From Dendrolimus kikuchii (lineage: Eukaryota; Arthropoda; Insecta; Lepidoptera; Lasiocampidae): DNA of 64,000 nucleotides. The DNA is taken from positions 27,344,935 to 27,408,934 of the forward strand of contig CM034389.1 in the NCBI GenBank assembly GCA_019925095.2. The letters run 5' to 3'. Below the pieces are notes generated by a model, which was not told the origin of the DNA, searched no databases, and saw only the letters and a program-made list of their open reading frames with translations. Both the position numbers and the translations under genes were made by a program. Positions 41,216-53,010 of the stretch are shown piece after piece. Position 1 is the first letter of the stretch, and the number at the start of each line of letters is the position of its first letter.

Positions 41216-41522
41216 TTTTTTATTGCAGGAGATCAACAGACAGGCAGACGGCCCACTTGATAGAAAGTGGTTACCATCGCCTATGGACATTTGCAACACC
41301 AAAGGTGCTACAAATGCACTGCTGCTCTCTTAAGGGAGACTGGAACCTGGTCACTAATGCCGGAACACAACTCAAGGTTGTTATGGCGACATACTTTAGA
41401 GCAGGGGCGGTAGCCATTCAGTCGGGCAAATGCCTTACCATCTGGCTGTGGGTTGTTAAGTCGCCTCTTGCGACAGGCCGCCCGGTCGCAGGAAATTGTA
41501 TTCTTTCTCCGTTCCTGCACGG
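41216..41522 (-). repeat. rep-C, full form
   Basis: Reversed A-tail to 'ccgttcctgcacgg'. The antisense frame is open over the whole copy (IESGYHRLWTFATPKVLQMH). Confidence 0.75.
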
Positions 41523-41837
41523 ATAAAACGGTTCGGTTCGATTTCGGTTCCTATTACCTTTATTTGTGTCCTGAATGAAATGTTTTTCTTTCTTTCTTTC
41601 GAGTAAATGTAAACCTCAAATGTCACAAACAAACCAAGACACACAAAGAGCCTAAAAATTAATAACCCAGGCAAAGAAAAGAAAAAAAACAACACACATG
41701 GCACTAGATAGGACTATATATATAAGTATAGATATAAGGCCCACACTGCACATGCACTTCCTCACAACACCAGCATGTAACAGATACACTCTACATTAGT
41801 ATAAGTTTAGTATTAAAACTAGAATAAATTAATACAA
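41523..41837. other. Unassigned
   Basis: Nothing recognised. Confidence 0.35.
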
Positions 41838-41995
41838 TAAGTTATTCTTAAGGTACACCACAACATAAAAATCACTAAATTAATGTCACACACAGTAACA
41901 AAAATAAACAATAAGCGTGTATGGACTCTTAAATTTTTCATAGAAATTAAGTAGTAAAAAAGGGTACGGAACTCGAGTCCGTAGAGATGTTAATA
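41838..41995. repeat. rep-T, copy 1
   Basis: 'agttattcttaaggtacacc' to 'acggaactcgagtccgtag' is shared with 54650-55010, where RTE-D interrupts it. Confidence 0.5.
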
Positions 41996-42640
41996 ATTAT
42001 AATAATAACCCGCAGGGGGGCTTTGTGACGAAGCCTTAGGTGAGTAGCGACACCTCGTACCTGACTCCGGGGGCCAAGACAAGGCCCCCACCTCCGTGCT
42101 TGCCTTAGCCAGCCGGCACGGAGTGGAGATCGCTAGAGCTAAGACTCAAGCTCCAGGGGTGGAAGTGATAAATGGCATCACGTCAGAAGTAGCTTTGGTG
42201 AACCTGTAGCCCACCTCTCTACACCCCTTAGCCACTCACACCCATGTTGCCCCTGTCTTTTATGGCATTTTTTGGGGCCCATGCAGGGAGTGGCGAGTCA
42301 CCGTCAGCTCATTTTTCCTTGTTCCCTGAACATTGCGACGGGCAGACGCCATAGTCCCCATATTCCCAGACCACCAGTACCACTAGCAATAGCCCGGTGC
42401 TTATGTCTTCATTTCCCACAATAGTCCTACACTGGCCGGGGCTTGTCCTTGGGTGCATTACTATATGGTGTAGACAGGGATAATCGCCGGTCAGTGTCAC
42501 GCCAGATTTACATTAAATTTGTCAAGGGGCCTCTACGTGTTGGCCTTCCCATGGCCCCACGGAAGCCCTCCAAAAGTCCGGGCCATTTTTAAGGTCTGGG
42601 GTCTCAAAAGACATACAATAATGATAATAAAAAAAAAGAA
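41996..42640 (+). repeat. GC-rich block ending in an A-run, likely LINE 3' UTR
   Basis: A compositional island ('tccgggggccaagacaagg', 'ggggcctctacgtgttggcc') ends with 'gacatacaataatgataata' and an A-run (42620-42640). I recognise the general look of lepidopteran R1/Jockey-like 3' UTRs, without a frame to confirm it. Confidence 0.4.
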
Positions 42641-42890
42641 ACCTCAAATGCTTTTACAGTTAATCTTTATATTACACAGCAACAAAACCACAACGTCCAT
42701 TGAAGGTCGTCCACTGACCTATTAACTGATTGTATTGACACACTTCGTGGGAAAATAATCATAACACAATGATTTATTATTTCTATTAATTCTTAATGCC
42801 AAAATATAATAAAATATGATAGTAATTAATAAACGAATTAAAACATGTTAAGTATATTTTGCACAGACTTCATCCTATTATGATAATTCT
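42641..42890. other. Unassigned AT-rich stretch
   Basis: Nothing recognised. Confidence 0.35.
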
Positions 42891-43815
42891 TTTACAGTGC
42901 AGGCTGTCAAACTGGAATATGCTTCCTCTTCCTGTCAGAGAGGTGAAATCCTTACCAACATCTAGAAATTTACTCAGAAAACACTATTTGTCTAGAAATA
43001 GCTATGTCTGATTAACCCAGTATAATCATGCTAATACACTTATTATAATAACTTGTATATTTTCAAATATATGATTATATATGTGTATATATATGACTAT
43101 GTATACACATACATACATACATAACTTCACGCCAGTTCCCTTGCGGGGTAGGCACGAACAACAGAGCGCCATTTAGGCTTATTCTTACACACCTCACTTG
43201 CTTCTTTGACATTCATAACTCTTGTCATGCACACTCGTCTGTTCTTAAAGCTCCTGACATCACCCTCCGCTAGTACACGATCAATTTGATCATGGAAGGT
43301 GTGTCGTGGCCTTCCACGACTTCTGCATCCATCCACTATTGCATTGTATATCTGTTTAGTCATTCTTTCATCGTGCATTCTTTCAACTCTCTTTCTTACT
43401 TCGGTATTACGAACGCGGTCCGCGAGCGTCACTCCGCAGATTTTGCGCAGTGCTCGCATCTCGACCGCGTTTACTCTACTTTCATGCTCTCTCTTCCATA
43501 CCCAACTCTCGCTTCCATACGTGAGCGTAGGTACCAGCACCGCGTTGTGTATGACAAGCTCGGCCTTCTGGCTGAGGTATATATATATTTGTCTATTTAT
43601 TTCTTAAATTTATTTGGGTATTTATGTAGGTATCTATTGCCTTTTTCCTGCATCATCTATATCGCCTGATTCAAATTTCTTTGATTTAGGTTGCCTGGAA
43701 GAGATCGCTTTGAGCGATAAGGCCGCCTATTATACTGCCTAGAAAATATTCAAAATATGGTCTGTTTTTGTAATTGTATATTTTGGTGTGCAATAAAGTG
43801 TTCTCTCTCTCTCTC
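42891..43815 (+). pseudogene. LINE-S C-terminus and 3' UTR, split by RTE-D
   Basis: From ~42893 a frame gives FTVQAVKL, a 2-base frameshift, then WNMLPLPVREVKSLPTSRN, then an end in SRNSYV with a stop at ~43010. AV-LWNxLPxxVRxAKS is the usual end of Jockey-like LINE ORF2. The UTR continues past the RTE-D insertion with 'gaagagatcgctttgagcg', 'ataaggccgcctatt', and 'gtgcaataaagtg' plus a CT-rich tail. Confidence 0.7.
43107..43576 (-). mobile_element. RTE-D copy 9, deletion subfamily
   Basis: Frame MLVPTLTYGSESWVWKREHE to YPARELA with RKRV joined directly to ERMHDERM; the 63 bp for GLKESV..RWFGHV is absent. The same joint occurs at 63850. Target duplication is not clear. Confidence 0.8.
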
Positions 43816-44052
43816 TTGTGTAAAACAGTCTAAGCGTAGAACATAGAAATCGATGTGGATATTACAAACGTGTTTCCTAGGAGTTTATTATATTGCTCTA
43901 TTTCTTGTGATGATTACAATCATAACTGATATTACTAATGGGAATGTGAGGATGTTTTTTGGTTTGTTTCTAACGCTTTTACTACTTACAAATTACAATT
44001 TGTTTAAATTAATCGTTAATTTTTTTTGCATATTGTCATGTTTATAGTACTG
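43816..44052. other. Unassigned
   Basis: Hydrophobic frame at 43853-44047 (WILQTCFLGVYYIALFLVMI) in A/T-rich DNA. No relative; probably chance. Confidence 0.3.
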
Positions 44053-44180
44053 CTAGTGGTCCCGGCAGATGTTATCCTGCCCTGAAAAATCTAGGATCCG
44101 ATCCTAGTGCCTCCTACCGGATGCAATTGAATCTAACTTCTCCGGGGACCCACTCAAACACACTCAAAAAATTGTTTGTT
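44053..44180 (-). mobile_element. Hel-E fragment
   Basis: CTAG (44054-44057) and decayed E-unit words ('ccggtaggaggcact' reversed). Confidence 0.45.
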
Positions 44181-44258
44181 GTTGTTGCAGTTCACAAGCA
44201 GCAGAAGTGAAACTTCCGATAATATACTCACAGATAATTCTTCTCTAACTTTTATTAA

Positions 44259-44501
44259 TCTTATACTAATATATAAAGCTGAACAGTTTGTTTGTTTGTT
44301 TAAACACGCTAATCTCAGGAACTACTGGTCTGATTTGAAAAATTCTTTCAGTGTTGGATAGCCCATTTATGGAGGAAGGCTATAGGCTATATATCATCAC
44401 GCTAAGACCAATAGAAGCGGAGCAGCAATGAAAAATGTTTCAAAATCGGGGGGGGGCTTTGAAAACAAATTCCACGCGGACAGCGTCGCGGGCATAGCTA
44501 G
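44259..44501 (+). mobile_element. Hel-A copy
   Basis: TCTTATACTAATATATAAAG to 'gcgggcatagCTAG' before T. Single 5' end. Confidence 0.75.
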
Positions 44502-45333
44502 TATAATATAAATTCCTTTAGCCTACATCCGTCAACATGTTATTTTTCAACATAAACTTTTTAAGCATCACTTTCAATTTTTTACAGGTTTAGTCTAAAA
44601 AATATTATTATCACATTTATTTAGATCCAAATTTGACCTATGTTTAATCATAGGTCTTATTGACTCTTTAATCTATGCTGCACAATGTAAAACTCATATC
44701 TGATTCTCTCGCAGGCTTAACTATTTTTAGTGTCGCTTTTTCGTTTCATCGAGTTTCATATCACAACGATTCTCAAGAAGTTTCACTTCAAAAAATTCAT
44801 CAGAATCGATAAAGTCGTTCTCAAGTTATACGCGTACATACATTACTTACGATTACATTTTTTTTATATAGATTCCTGAAGGATAGCCTGTTATAGCCAA
44901 AAAGATAGCGCTTCAATAGCGTTTCATGGGCACCATCGTTGCAGTTCAGTTACAAGTATATTGTCATGACAACGCGAATGACAACGATGTGAATGTGGTG
45001 CTGGTTATATCCATCATCTTAACTAGATGTCGTCACTAGATAGGATAGAAAAAGAGCCGAACGGCGCTAAAGCTAGTAATAATTAATTAGTGGCGGTTTT
45101 CAGGCAAACTTAATAGAGCTTAGCAGTAACACCAACTTCTTTATTATTAGTTCTTCTATCTTGTGCTGTCAACCATCACGTGGATGCAACACGAAATGCT
45201 TTTATACCCTAATCTCCGAGAACAAGCGTAGAGATAGAATAATAGTCCTGACTGGCCCCATCAAAAATCTCTGTCTTCTTCTTTCCAAAAAGCCAGGATG
45301 ACTATACATTTCTAAGCATAGCGACTTGGTCCT
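44502..45333. other. Unassigned, old repeat scraps
   Basis: Around 44730-44840 resembles Helitron-like 5' regions ('cgttctcaagttatacgcg'). 45010-45070 ends 'ggcgctaaagctagtaa'. Nothing firm. Confidence 0.3.
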
Positions 45334-46112
45334 GTGATTACACGGGCTTGCTATTTCGCGGTCTTTCATTCTGTCTTGCAATATGGCGTCGTTATTACGC
45401 CCATCCTGGTGTATGGATGCGAAGCTTGGACACTTACCCTCAGGGAGGAGAACCAGATTTTAGTAGCGGAAAGGATGGTTCTCCGTAAGATTCTGAGTCC
45501 GAGAAAGAGAGAGGATGGTAGCTGGAGGTTCCGAACCAACCTTGAAATTGAAAATCTCGTGGCCGAGCCTAACGTGATAGGAGAAATAATAGCTCACCGC
45601 CTCCGCTAGCTCGGTCACGTAGAACGGATGGGAGAGGATCGCAGCGTGAGGAAAGCATATGAAAGCAGCGGTCTGCCGTCCCAAATATGGCTGGAAGGAT
45701 AGAGTGGAGGCTGACCTGTCGGAGCTACGAGCCAATAATTGGCAAGAAACCGCACAGGACAGAGAAAAGTGGCATGCTCTCGTTGTAGAGGCCAAGACCC
45801 ACTTTGGGTCGCTGAACCAACAGAGTAGGTAAGTAATATGGCGTCGAATTGTGGGGACGTATCGCTGATTGGCCAAGAGTTTTCCGCCTGCAGATGAGAG
45901 CAGCAAGAATGATAGCGCGTGTACAGCACGACATTATTTACCAGGTTGCGGTATACGTCAGAGAGAACATGGATTCTTACGCTGAGCGTAGCAGCGTGCA
46001 TTCTTGCTATACCCGGGGTAGGGAAAAGCTTTCGGCCATATCATGCTCGCTTTCTAAGATGAGCAAGACTGTTGCGTTCGCAGGTGTTGAACTGAATGAA
46101 ACACCCCTTACC
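45334..46112 (+). pseudogene. CR1/Jockey-like RT C-terminus, split by RTE-N
   Basis: VITRACYFAVFHSVLQYGV before the insertion and ELWGRIADWPRVFRLQMRAA, RMIARVQH, then YVRENMD and RSSVHSCYTRGREKLS after it (45841-46112). FHSVLxYGxxLWG and QKRA-RxI and YVxEN and HxYxTRxK are standard post-RT motifs of this group. One insertion and few other breaks, so this copy is moderately old. Confidence 0.75.
45392..45834 (+). mobile_element. RTE-N copy 1
   Basis: ITPILVYGCEAWTLTLREEN, then VLRKILSPRKREDGSWRFRT, then EPNVIGEI, then a stop in place of Trp at LR*LGHVERM and later frameshifts. Typical RTE tail (YGCEAWTLT...LGHVERM). Flanked by a perfect 12 bp duplication AATATGGCGTCG (45380-45391, 45835-45846). 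Confidence 0.85.
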
Positions 46113-46770
46113 AGTAGACTGTATTTATTTATAGGTGCTACAACAGCAACAGGTATGATCAGCACTACTGTACTAAACGTCACGTTCAAGATCAATCAAC
46201 ACAACTTAGCACTAGAACACGGATGTTCCACTGAACACAGATAGCACTAATTGTATCGATTTCACCGATGAATACGAGTGGCACTAATCACAATGCACTG
46301 GCATCTACAAGATCCACGAAACTCACGCTGAGACTCCAAATGGCTGTAGTCTTCCGAATGCTTCCTATTATTCCTGTTCTTCCTTATGTGTACTACTTGG
46401 TCGGAAACTGTTTGTACTTGACCGATTACGATATGCTGGAGGCTCGCACCGTGCCTACTAAGATACCACTTAAAAGCAGACGCTTAGCAGCTAACCGAGC
46501 GAGCTACATATTCGCGCTATGCGGGGTATGGGGGTACGGGATTTCCGGGGGAGAGGTCAGGCGGTGTTTCTGTCAGCAACAAAGACGGTGTATGTAACCG
46601 AGCCCGATGAAATCACCCGTCTCCTCGCGATCATGAACCCCCCGAGGCTCAGAACATCAGCCTGGCATAACAGACGCCGGAGAGCCCCCGGTTCGGATCC
46701 TCTTACACAAAGGTAACATCCACCAATAACAGTCACTCACTACAGACACAAGTAGCCATACAAGATTAGC
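46113..46770. other. Unassigned, GC-normal, possible repeat 5' or 3' region
   Basis: Frames at 46268-46597 and 46519-46716 have no recognisable motif; neither has a relative in the window. Confidence 0.35.
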
Positions 46771-46838
46771 TTAGGCGTGTTGCTGGAGAGTTTCTTCCGC
46801 CACTTCTTCTCCTCCAGCTATAACACGTTGCGAAGCGG
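46771..46838 (-). ncRNA. Structured motif, copy 5
   Basis: On the minus strand CCGCTTC pairs with GAAGTGG (one G-T), CGTGTT with AACACG, CTGGAG with CTCCAG. The last pair differs from CTGGGA/TCCCAG in copy 2 yet stays complementary. Flanks are unrelated to rep-J. Confidence 0.45.
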
Positions 46839-47367
46839 TAGTAGTGGTAGACTAGGATCGGCTCCGTCGGCGGAGTCGATAATTAGTCCCCAAATAATCA
46901 CTTCAGCCTGTTGGCTGTTAGCTCATTCAGCCTTTTACGGCTAAATCTCAATATAGAGTCAATCCCCCGCAGCGGTCGAGCCGAGGTCGAACCTCACAAG
47001 AGGTGCCTCCTCGAGCGCGCTGCTTCCGGGCTGAACGCCTCCGCTCCCACGGAGTCGGGAAGCCACCAAAGTCCGTTATCGCTGAAACAGCAACCTGCGG
47101 CTATTCAGCTGGGTCCAGCTCCAAAAAAAAAGCTGTATGTAATGGGCCCTTTAATCTACAATAAACTATCACTTAAAAAGAATCCGAAGTCTTGATTCTT
47201 TTAAGAAAAGGTCAAAAAGTTATCTTATCGAGCAGACGCCCTACTCAATAGAGGAATTGTTTAATTTAAATATGATTTAATTCTGTCTATAATTTTTTTT
47301 TATAACAATTGGAATATAATTGAAATGACGTGTACATATAATTTTATATTACTAAACTAAATAAAAT
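46839..47367. other. Unassigned, GC-richer
   Basis: 46900-47130 is GC-rich with 'cgctgcttccgggctgaacg'. No relative. Ends at the assembly gap. Confidence 0.35.
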
Positions 47368-47467
47368 NNNNNNNNNNNNNNNNNNNNNNNNNNNNNNNNN
47401 NNNNNNNNNNNNNNNNNNNNNNNNNNNNNNNNNNNNNNNNNNNNNNNNNNNNNNNNNNNNNNNNNNN
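47368..47467. other. Assembly gap, 100 N
   Basis: Exactly 100 N, a conventional placeholder. True distance across it is unknown. Confidence 0.99.
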
Positions 47468-47820
47468 TACATCACAATGACAATTACTAACAGTCATTGA
47501 AATAGTTTTTTTTATTGATTGATATAGCAATATTCATTTAAAGACCTAGTTTGCATGTGAAATCTAGACTTTCAGGTGACACCAGTTTACAATAAAAAAT
47601 TTACAAAACTCATACAAAAATTGAATTTATAATTCTTCTACTGTTGACTAAACATTTTGATTTTAAAGCCATTACACATCATGCAACAATCTGCAGACTG
47701 ATTTATTTATTTTGCGAAGCGGTGGTAAATTAGATTAGGCTCCTATAGAGTCAATAATGACCATAAACAAAAAATTAAAACTAAATAATTAAAATGAACA
47801 AGTTGGAGGTTGGCTAAATA
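47468..47820. other. Unassigned; half motif
   Basis: 47710-47721 carries reversed 'ccgcttcgcaa' joined to 'aataaataaatc', i.e. only the first arm of the structured motif, next to the 'aatctaatttacc' context seen at 62610. Confidence 0.35.
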
Positions 47821-47955
47821 AAAACTTTAACAATACTCATTGACACTTAACATCTTTGTCTTTCGTGATCACGGCTACAGAATAATGACCGAAATGTCGG
47901 AATAATAAAAATCAAATAAATTACCGCGCTTAAAACCGTTAACGTAGTTTTATTA
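47821..47955 (-). repeat. rep-K fragment
   Basis: Reversed 'gtgatcacgaaagacaaaga' to 'gttttaagcgcggtaattt' and 'aactacg'. Confidence 0.55.
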
Positions 47956-48272
47956 TAGATATAAATCTCTCTTCATCACACAAATTTTTACCTCGCATAA
48001 ATTCGACAACAAAAAGTTCTCTGTGACGGCACTCAAGCGACTGAGTTGCGACTAAAGTATCGCTGAATGTGTAATAGCTCTTACGTATTAGATCACCTGC
48101 GATTCAAGTAATTCTTTCTCACATTAGCATACAAATAAAGCTATTTGTTAGTATTATCTGTTTCTATTGATTTTTTTAAAGATTTTTACGATAGGTTATC
48201 TATGTCAATATAGAAATTATACTAAACGTACAAGATTACAAACGTTTATTTGTTTGTTCTTTATTTAAGGCT
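47956..48272. other. Unassigned
   Basis: Nothing recognised. Confidence 0.35.
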
Positions 48273-48545
48273 TTTTTTATTGCTGAAGCATAGCAGACAG
48301 GCTGATGGGCCAACTGTGATGGAAAGTGGTTACAGTCGCCTATGAACATTAGCAACACCAGAGGTGCTGCCGGCCTCGGAAGAGAGACTGGAACCTGCCC
48401 ATTGATGCTGGAACACGTACATACTCTAGACCAGGGGTGATAGCTATCCAGTCGGGCAAATGCCCTACCTGGCTATGGGTGGTTTTATCGCCTCTTACGA
48501 CAGGCTGCCAAAAAATATAATTATATATTTTTTCCGTGCAGGTAA
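48273..48545 (-). repeat. rep-C, diverged copy
   Basis: 'tttattgctgaagcatagc' to 'attttttccgtgcag'; the order is kept with several small deletions. Confidence 0.6.
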
Positions 48546-48552
48546 TAATTTA

Positions 48553-48786
48553 CTAGCTGTGCCCGCGACGTCGTCCGCGTGGAATTTGTTTTCAAAATTC
48601 CCTGATTTTGAAACATTCTATTGGTACTCCGCCCCTATTGGTTTTAGCGTGATGATATATAGCCTATAGCTTTCCTCGATAAACGGGCTATCTATCACTA
48701 AAAGAATTTTTCAAATCGGACCAGTAGTTCCTGAGATTAGCGCGTTCAAACAAACAAACTCTTCAGCTTTATATATTAGTATAAGA
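48553..48786 (-). mobile_element. Hel-A copy
   Basis: TCTTATACTAATATATAAAG (48786) to CTAG (48553) on the minus strand, A/T flanks. Confidence 0.75.
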
Positions 48787-48845
48787 TATAAGATTCGACT
48801 GATAACTTTTATCTGATGATTCAGAAATCGGCCCTAAATAAAATA

Positions 48846-49248
48846 CATACACATACATACATAACTTCACGCCAGTTCCCTTGTGGGGTAGGCACGAACA
48901 ACCGAGTGCCATTTAGGCTTATTCTTACACACCTCACTTGCTTCTTTGACATTCATAACTCTTGTCATGCACGCTCGCCTGTTCTTAAGGCTCCTGACAT
49001 CACCTTCTGCTAGTACACGATCAATTTGATCATGGAAGGTGTGTCGTGGCCTTCCACGACTTCTGCACCCATCCACTTTTGCATTGTATATCTTTTTAGT
49101 CATTCTTTCATCATGCATTCTTTCCACATGCCCAAACCACCGGAGCGTACCTTTCCTTACCTTTACCCCGACACTTTCTTTCAGACCAACTCTCTTTCTT
49201 ACTTCGGTATTACGAACGCGGTCCGCGAGCGTCACTCCGCAGATTTTG
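48846..49248 (-). mobile_element. RTE-D copy 10
   Basis: Frame TLADRVRNTEVRKRVGLKES to YPTRELA. Flanked by a perfect 13 bp duplication CCTAAATAAAATA (48833-48845, 49249-49261). Few breaks, so probably young. Confidence 0.85.
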
Positions 49249-49407
49249 CCTAAATAAAATAATTATTATATTTTAATTAAAGACATAAATAATATATCTC
49301 ATGAGTATGTACGTATGTATATGTCTTAAATATGTAGTATGTATTTTAAAAATCTAAGTACATCTGAATTTATGCACCACCTGTGTCGCTAGATTAGCTT
49401 AGAATAT

Positions 49408-49530
49408 CCTAAGTTGCCTGAAAGAGACGCTCTAAGTCTAAGCGATAAGGCCGCCTATCGTCCTACTTACGACTATGATAATTAATTTATTGCGTCTGTT
49501 ATTTTTGGTGAACAATAAATTGCTGTCTAT
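49408..49530 (+). repeat. LINE-S 3' UTR remnant
   Basis: 'gttgcctgaaagagacgctc', 'taagcgataaggccgcctat', and 'ggtgaacaataaattgctg'. No coding part. Confidence 0.55.
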
Positions 49531-49569
49531 AATGTATTGAACGATATATTATAAATAGCTTATAACCAA

Positions 49570-49769
49570 CTAGCGGCCCGGCGCGGTTTCACTCGCGCCC
49601 TGTCCCGCTCCCGTGGTATATAGCGTCATGTTATATATCCTATAACACTCCCTGTTAACGTAGCTTTCTAACAGTAAAAGAATTTTAAAAATCGGTTTAG
49701 TAGATCCAGAGATTACCCCCTACAACGTCACAAACTCACAAACTTTATAATATTATAAGTAAGTATAGA
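49570..49769 (-). mobile_element. Hel-B, single copy
   Basis: TC (49769) and CTAG (49573-49570) on the minus strand. The 3' hairpin GCGCGA/... is partly decayed. One flank is G instead of A. Confidence 0.7.
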
Positions 49770-50109
49770 CTACATTTATGCAAGAATTAATATTACATTC
49801 CATAAATTAGTTAATTATTTCTATAAGAAATTAATTCCAGTCTATTTCACACAAAACAAGACGCGGTTTAAATATATCTAATCTCGACTATAATTTAGCA
49901 ATAGGCAGGAAGGCGATTTTAAAATTATGATAAAATTGAAAGCGTGAAATACAAATCGGTCATTTCCTTTATTTCAACATGGTGAAAATTTTATAAACAA
50001 CAACAAAACAATTAACTGTCATTTATTTCCTTCCATTATCAAATTGAAATTATTATTATACGTGACGACTCCATCCAGCGTCGCGCCGTTCGTGTCGTTG
50101 ACGATCCCA
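49770..50109. other. Unassigned AT-rich stretch
   Basis: Nothing recognised. Confidence 0.35.
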
Positions 50110-51540
50110 TACTAAAGGTGCATTCACACGGGTAATTTTTTAAGCAATTATTGCTTAGCTACAGTAATGGATCAATCTGGAGCAATATCTAATGACACTG
50201 ACACTTAAGGAGGAGAAGCAATTGTTGGTCACAGAAGGGAAGGTTTTCAGGAAAATCTTGGGCCCAATAATAAGAGGATATGGCAGCTGGAGGGTCCGAA
50301 CCAACTCCGAAATAGAAGACCTTATGGCTGAGCCCAACGTAATTGCGGAGATAAAAACTAACCGTCTCCGCTGGCTCGGTCATGTAGGACGGATGGAGGA
50401 GGATTGGAGTATTTTTTTTTTTACGGTCTTCAAAACTGAGCACATTCAGAAACATGTTTAATACATTAATAATATTTTGTATTCTTTAGAATGTGATCTT
50501 TTATATGAAGACACAGCTTGCTTTAATATGCTATAGAAAAAAAACTAATACTAATCCAAGTAAGCCGGTGCGGACGCTTACATGCATGTGCCTACGCCTG
50601 CACTCGGCAAAAAAAAACATTATTGTAATTATAAAAAAAAATATGATGATTAACAAAGAATTTTTTTTTTAATATTATTGAGCGGTTAAACAATTTTGAG
50701 AGTTAAGAAAGCATACTTGGTCGTCCCAGATATCGCTGGCAGAATAGAGTGAAAGATGACCTGACCGCACTACAAGCCCGCAACTGGCAAGATACTGCGC
50801 AGGGCAGAGGAAAGTGGCGTAATCTCGTTTCGGAGGCCAAGACTCACTTTGGATCGCTGAGCCAACGGAGTTAGTTAGTTAGTTGGAGCAATTGCAATAA
50901 AATGCAATAATTGTTTCGGGAATATTGCTTCTTATTGCTCCATATATTCTACATTTCAACGTCGCCATATGTGTTGCCGAATATCCAATCGGTTTGGAAA
51001 TTTTTAGTCAATTCTCTTTCTATCTCGTTCGTACGTACAACTGCGTCTCGTTTTCGCGAGAAGAACAGGCTGGGAGCTTAATTTTTTAAGTTGCTCCATA
51101 TTGTATAGTATTGTGTGGCCGTATCTCAGCCACAGCCTGCTACATATATGCCAAAATGTCATCGCCCTAAATTGCTCGGGCTACGTTCCTGATAAGACTT
51201 ACAACGACCACATTCACGACCGCGATTTTTCCCGTTCCACTTCCTTGCCAGCATTACAATCATGAACTCTAGTGGAACGGATTATGGAGCATTGATGTCA
51301 TTAACAACGAAATACACAAATGTCATTGGTTGATTTGAAAATCGCGCCTTTTTTAATGTCAATCCATAGAGATAAATAATGTTCTGTGGTCAACGCCTAC
51401 TTCGACCCACCTCTTGACATGGGTCGTTGTGAGCGCTGCGTGAGATAGTTAAAGAACGCGCCCTTGATGTAGTTATGACGTCATACTCACGGGACCGGGA
51501 TTGAGCAATTTTAGTTGCTCATGTAAACAGATCGGAGAGA
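50110..51540. repeat. rep-P, disrupted by RTE-N, with a rep-Q relative inside
   Basis: Flanks of the RTE-N insertion form one sequence rich in 'ttgcaataattg'-type words (AAGCAATTATTGCTT palindrome at 50142-50156). 51180-51480 resembles rep-Q. Ends are not firmly placed. Confidence 0.35.
50187..50883 (+). mobile_element. RTE-N copy 2
   Basis: TLTLKEEKQLLVTEGKVFRK, then ILGPIIRGYGSWRVRTN, then RWLGHVGRMEED at 50405, a ~300 bp interruption (T-run 50411 to ~50702), then LGRPRYRWQNRVKDDLTALQ, NWQDTAQGRGKWRNLVSE, AKTHFGSLSQRS, stop and a (TTAG)n tail. Flanked by TGGAGCAAT (50178-50186, 50884-50892). Confidence 0.8.
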
Positions 51541-51846
51541 ATGAACTACTAACTGATAATATGAAATCGAATGTGCTCGCTTTACTAGCACTATTATATG
51601 TATTACGTCAACTACGTAATCGCGAACACAGTTATAATTAATGAAAATGAGTATAATATTACAATTAATTCGCTAATTACTAAAATAATCGCGCAATGAA
51701 TGTGCGCGCGAGTGAAAGAGACATATGGCCTGTCACTTTACGAAATTCTCTACACATTGCGAAGGTAGAAACATTAGAATATAACATTTATTTATCTGCT
51801 TAAAAAAAAAACACATACATACATAAATCACAAGTTTATTAAAGAA
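51541..51846. other. Unassigned
   Basis: Nothing recognised. Confidence 0.35.
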
Positions 51847-52080
51847 CTAGCTGACCCGACAAACTTCGTACCGCCTCAGAATCAATAAATATGAAAGCTA
51901 AATGATAATTGCAGAATGTTGTAACTTTAGTCAAAAATGTGGTCACAACTTAACCGGAACGAACATCAAACGTTTGACATTCAAAACCGAAAAATGAAAA
52001 AAGACCACTTTTAAATTTAATTTGATTTCTGAACGATTTTTAAATTTAATCGATTTCTAAACGAATGTTTGACAGGTAGT
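51847..52080 (-). mobile_element. Hel-H 3' part
   Basis: CTAG (51847-51850) and body up to 'tttgacaggtag', where rep-C begins. Confidence 0.65.
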
Positions 52081-52083
52081 TTT

Positions 52084-52395
52084 ATCCGTGCAGGAACGGA
52101 GAAAGAATACAATTTCCTGCGGCCGGGCGGCCTGTCGTAAGAGGCGACTTAACAACCCACAGCCAGGTGGTAGGGCATTTGCGCGACTGGATGGCTACCA
52201 CCCCTGGTCTAAAGTATGTCGCCATAACAACCTCGAGTTGTGTTCCAGCATTAGTGACCAGATTCCAGTCTCCCTTAAGAGAGCAGCAGCGCATTTGTAG
52301 CACCTTTGATGTTGCAAATGTCCATAGGCGATGGTAACCGCTTTCCATCCAGTGGGCCGTCTGCCTGTCTGCTGAACTCCTGCAATAAAAAATGA
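52084..52395 (+). repeat. rep-C, full form
   Basis: 'atccgtgcaggaacggag' to 'ctcctgcaataaaaaat'. The antisense frame is open over the whole element and beyond the tail (FYCRSSADRQTAHWMESGYH). Confidence 0.8.
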
Positions 52396-52446
52396 ATAAA
52401 AACATATAAAAAAAACCATGTTCAAAAGTTATTCTTAACACTTCCT

Positions 52447-53010
52447 GATATTTAATAGAATAGAATAGAATATACTTTATTGCACACAATGTTACAAAAT
52501 AAATTTATACATACAATCGTAATGATAAGTACAATGGGCGGTCTTATCGCTGTGAGCGATCTCTTCCAGACCTTTGGATGGACAGAAACTCGGTATGGAG
52601 GGGGGTAGGTATGCAATAGATATAATATACTAATATATATGTAAATATGAAGGAAAATGTTACCAAATTATATTGTAAACATACATATTTATCTAAATAT
52701 ACATGTTGTATGTCCTCAAACAACACCATCCCAAGCATACAAATAGATAACACTATTGTTCAGATACAAATCTGAGATAGTGTTGTTTGACGAGGTCATT
52801 AAACGAATGCACAGACTTGGCTTGTTTTATGTTTTGAGGTAGTGAGTTCCAAAGCCTTACAGCTTGAGCAGTAAAAGATTTGTATATTATAAGTTCTTCA
52901 CTTCGCCATTACGCAAATGGCGTTTATATGAAACACATGTCGTTATGTAAGGTCCCATAGAAATTGGTCGCACCCAAGAAATTTTACTTTTAATACCCGC
53001 TTGCCGTTTA
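52447..53010 (-). pseudogene. LINE-S copy, C-terminus and 3' UTR
   Basis: Minus-strand frame IYKSFTAQAVRLWNSLPQNI, then KQAKSVHSFNDLVKQHYLR, stop at 52755-52753. Upstream codons ('WVRPISMGPYITT') are in another frame. The 3' UTR has 'gagatcgctcacagcgataa' and ends at 'gtgcaataaagtatattc'. Matches 42891-43815 in layout. Confidence 0.7.

Noticed and set aside
48811..48828. Hammerhead ribozyme core ('ctgatga ... gaaat')
   Set aside because: CTGATGA and GAAA are only four bases apart and no stem II or III can be drawn.
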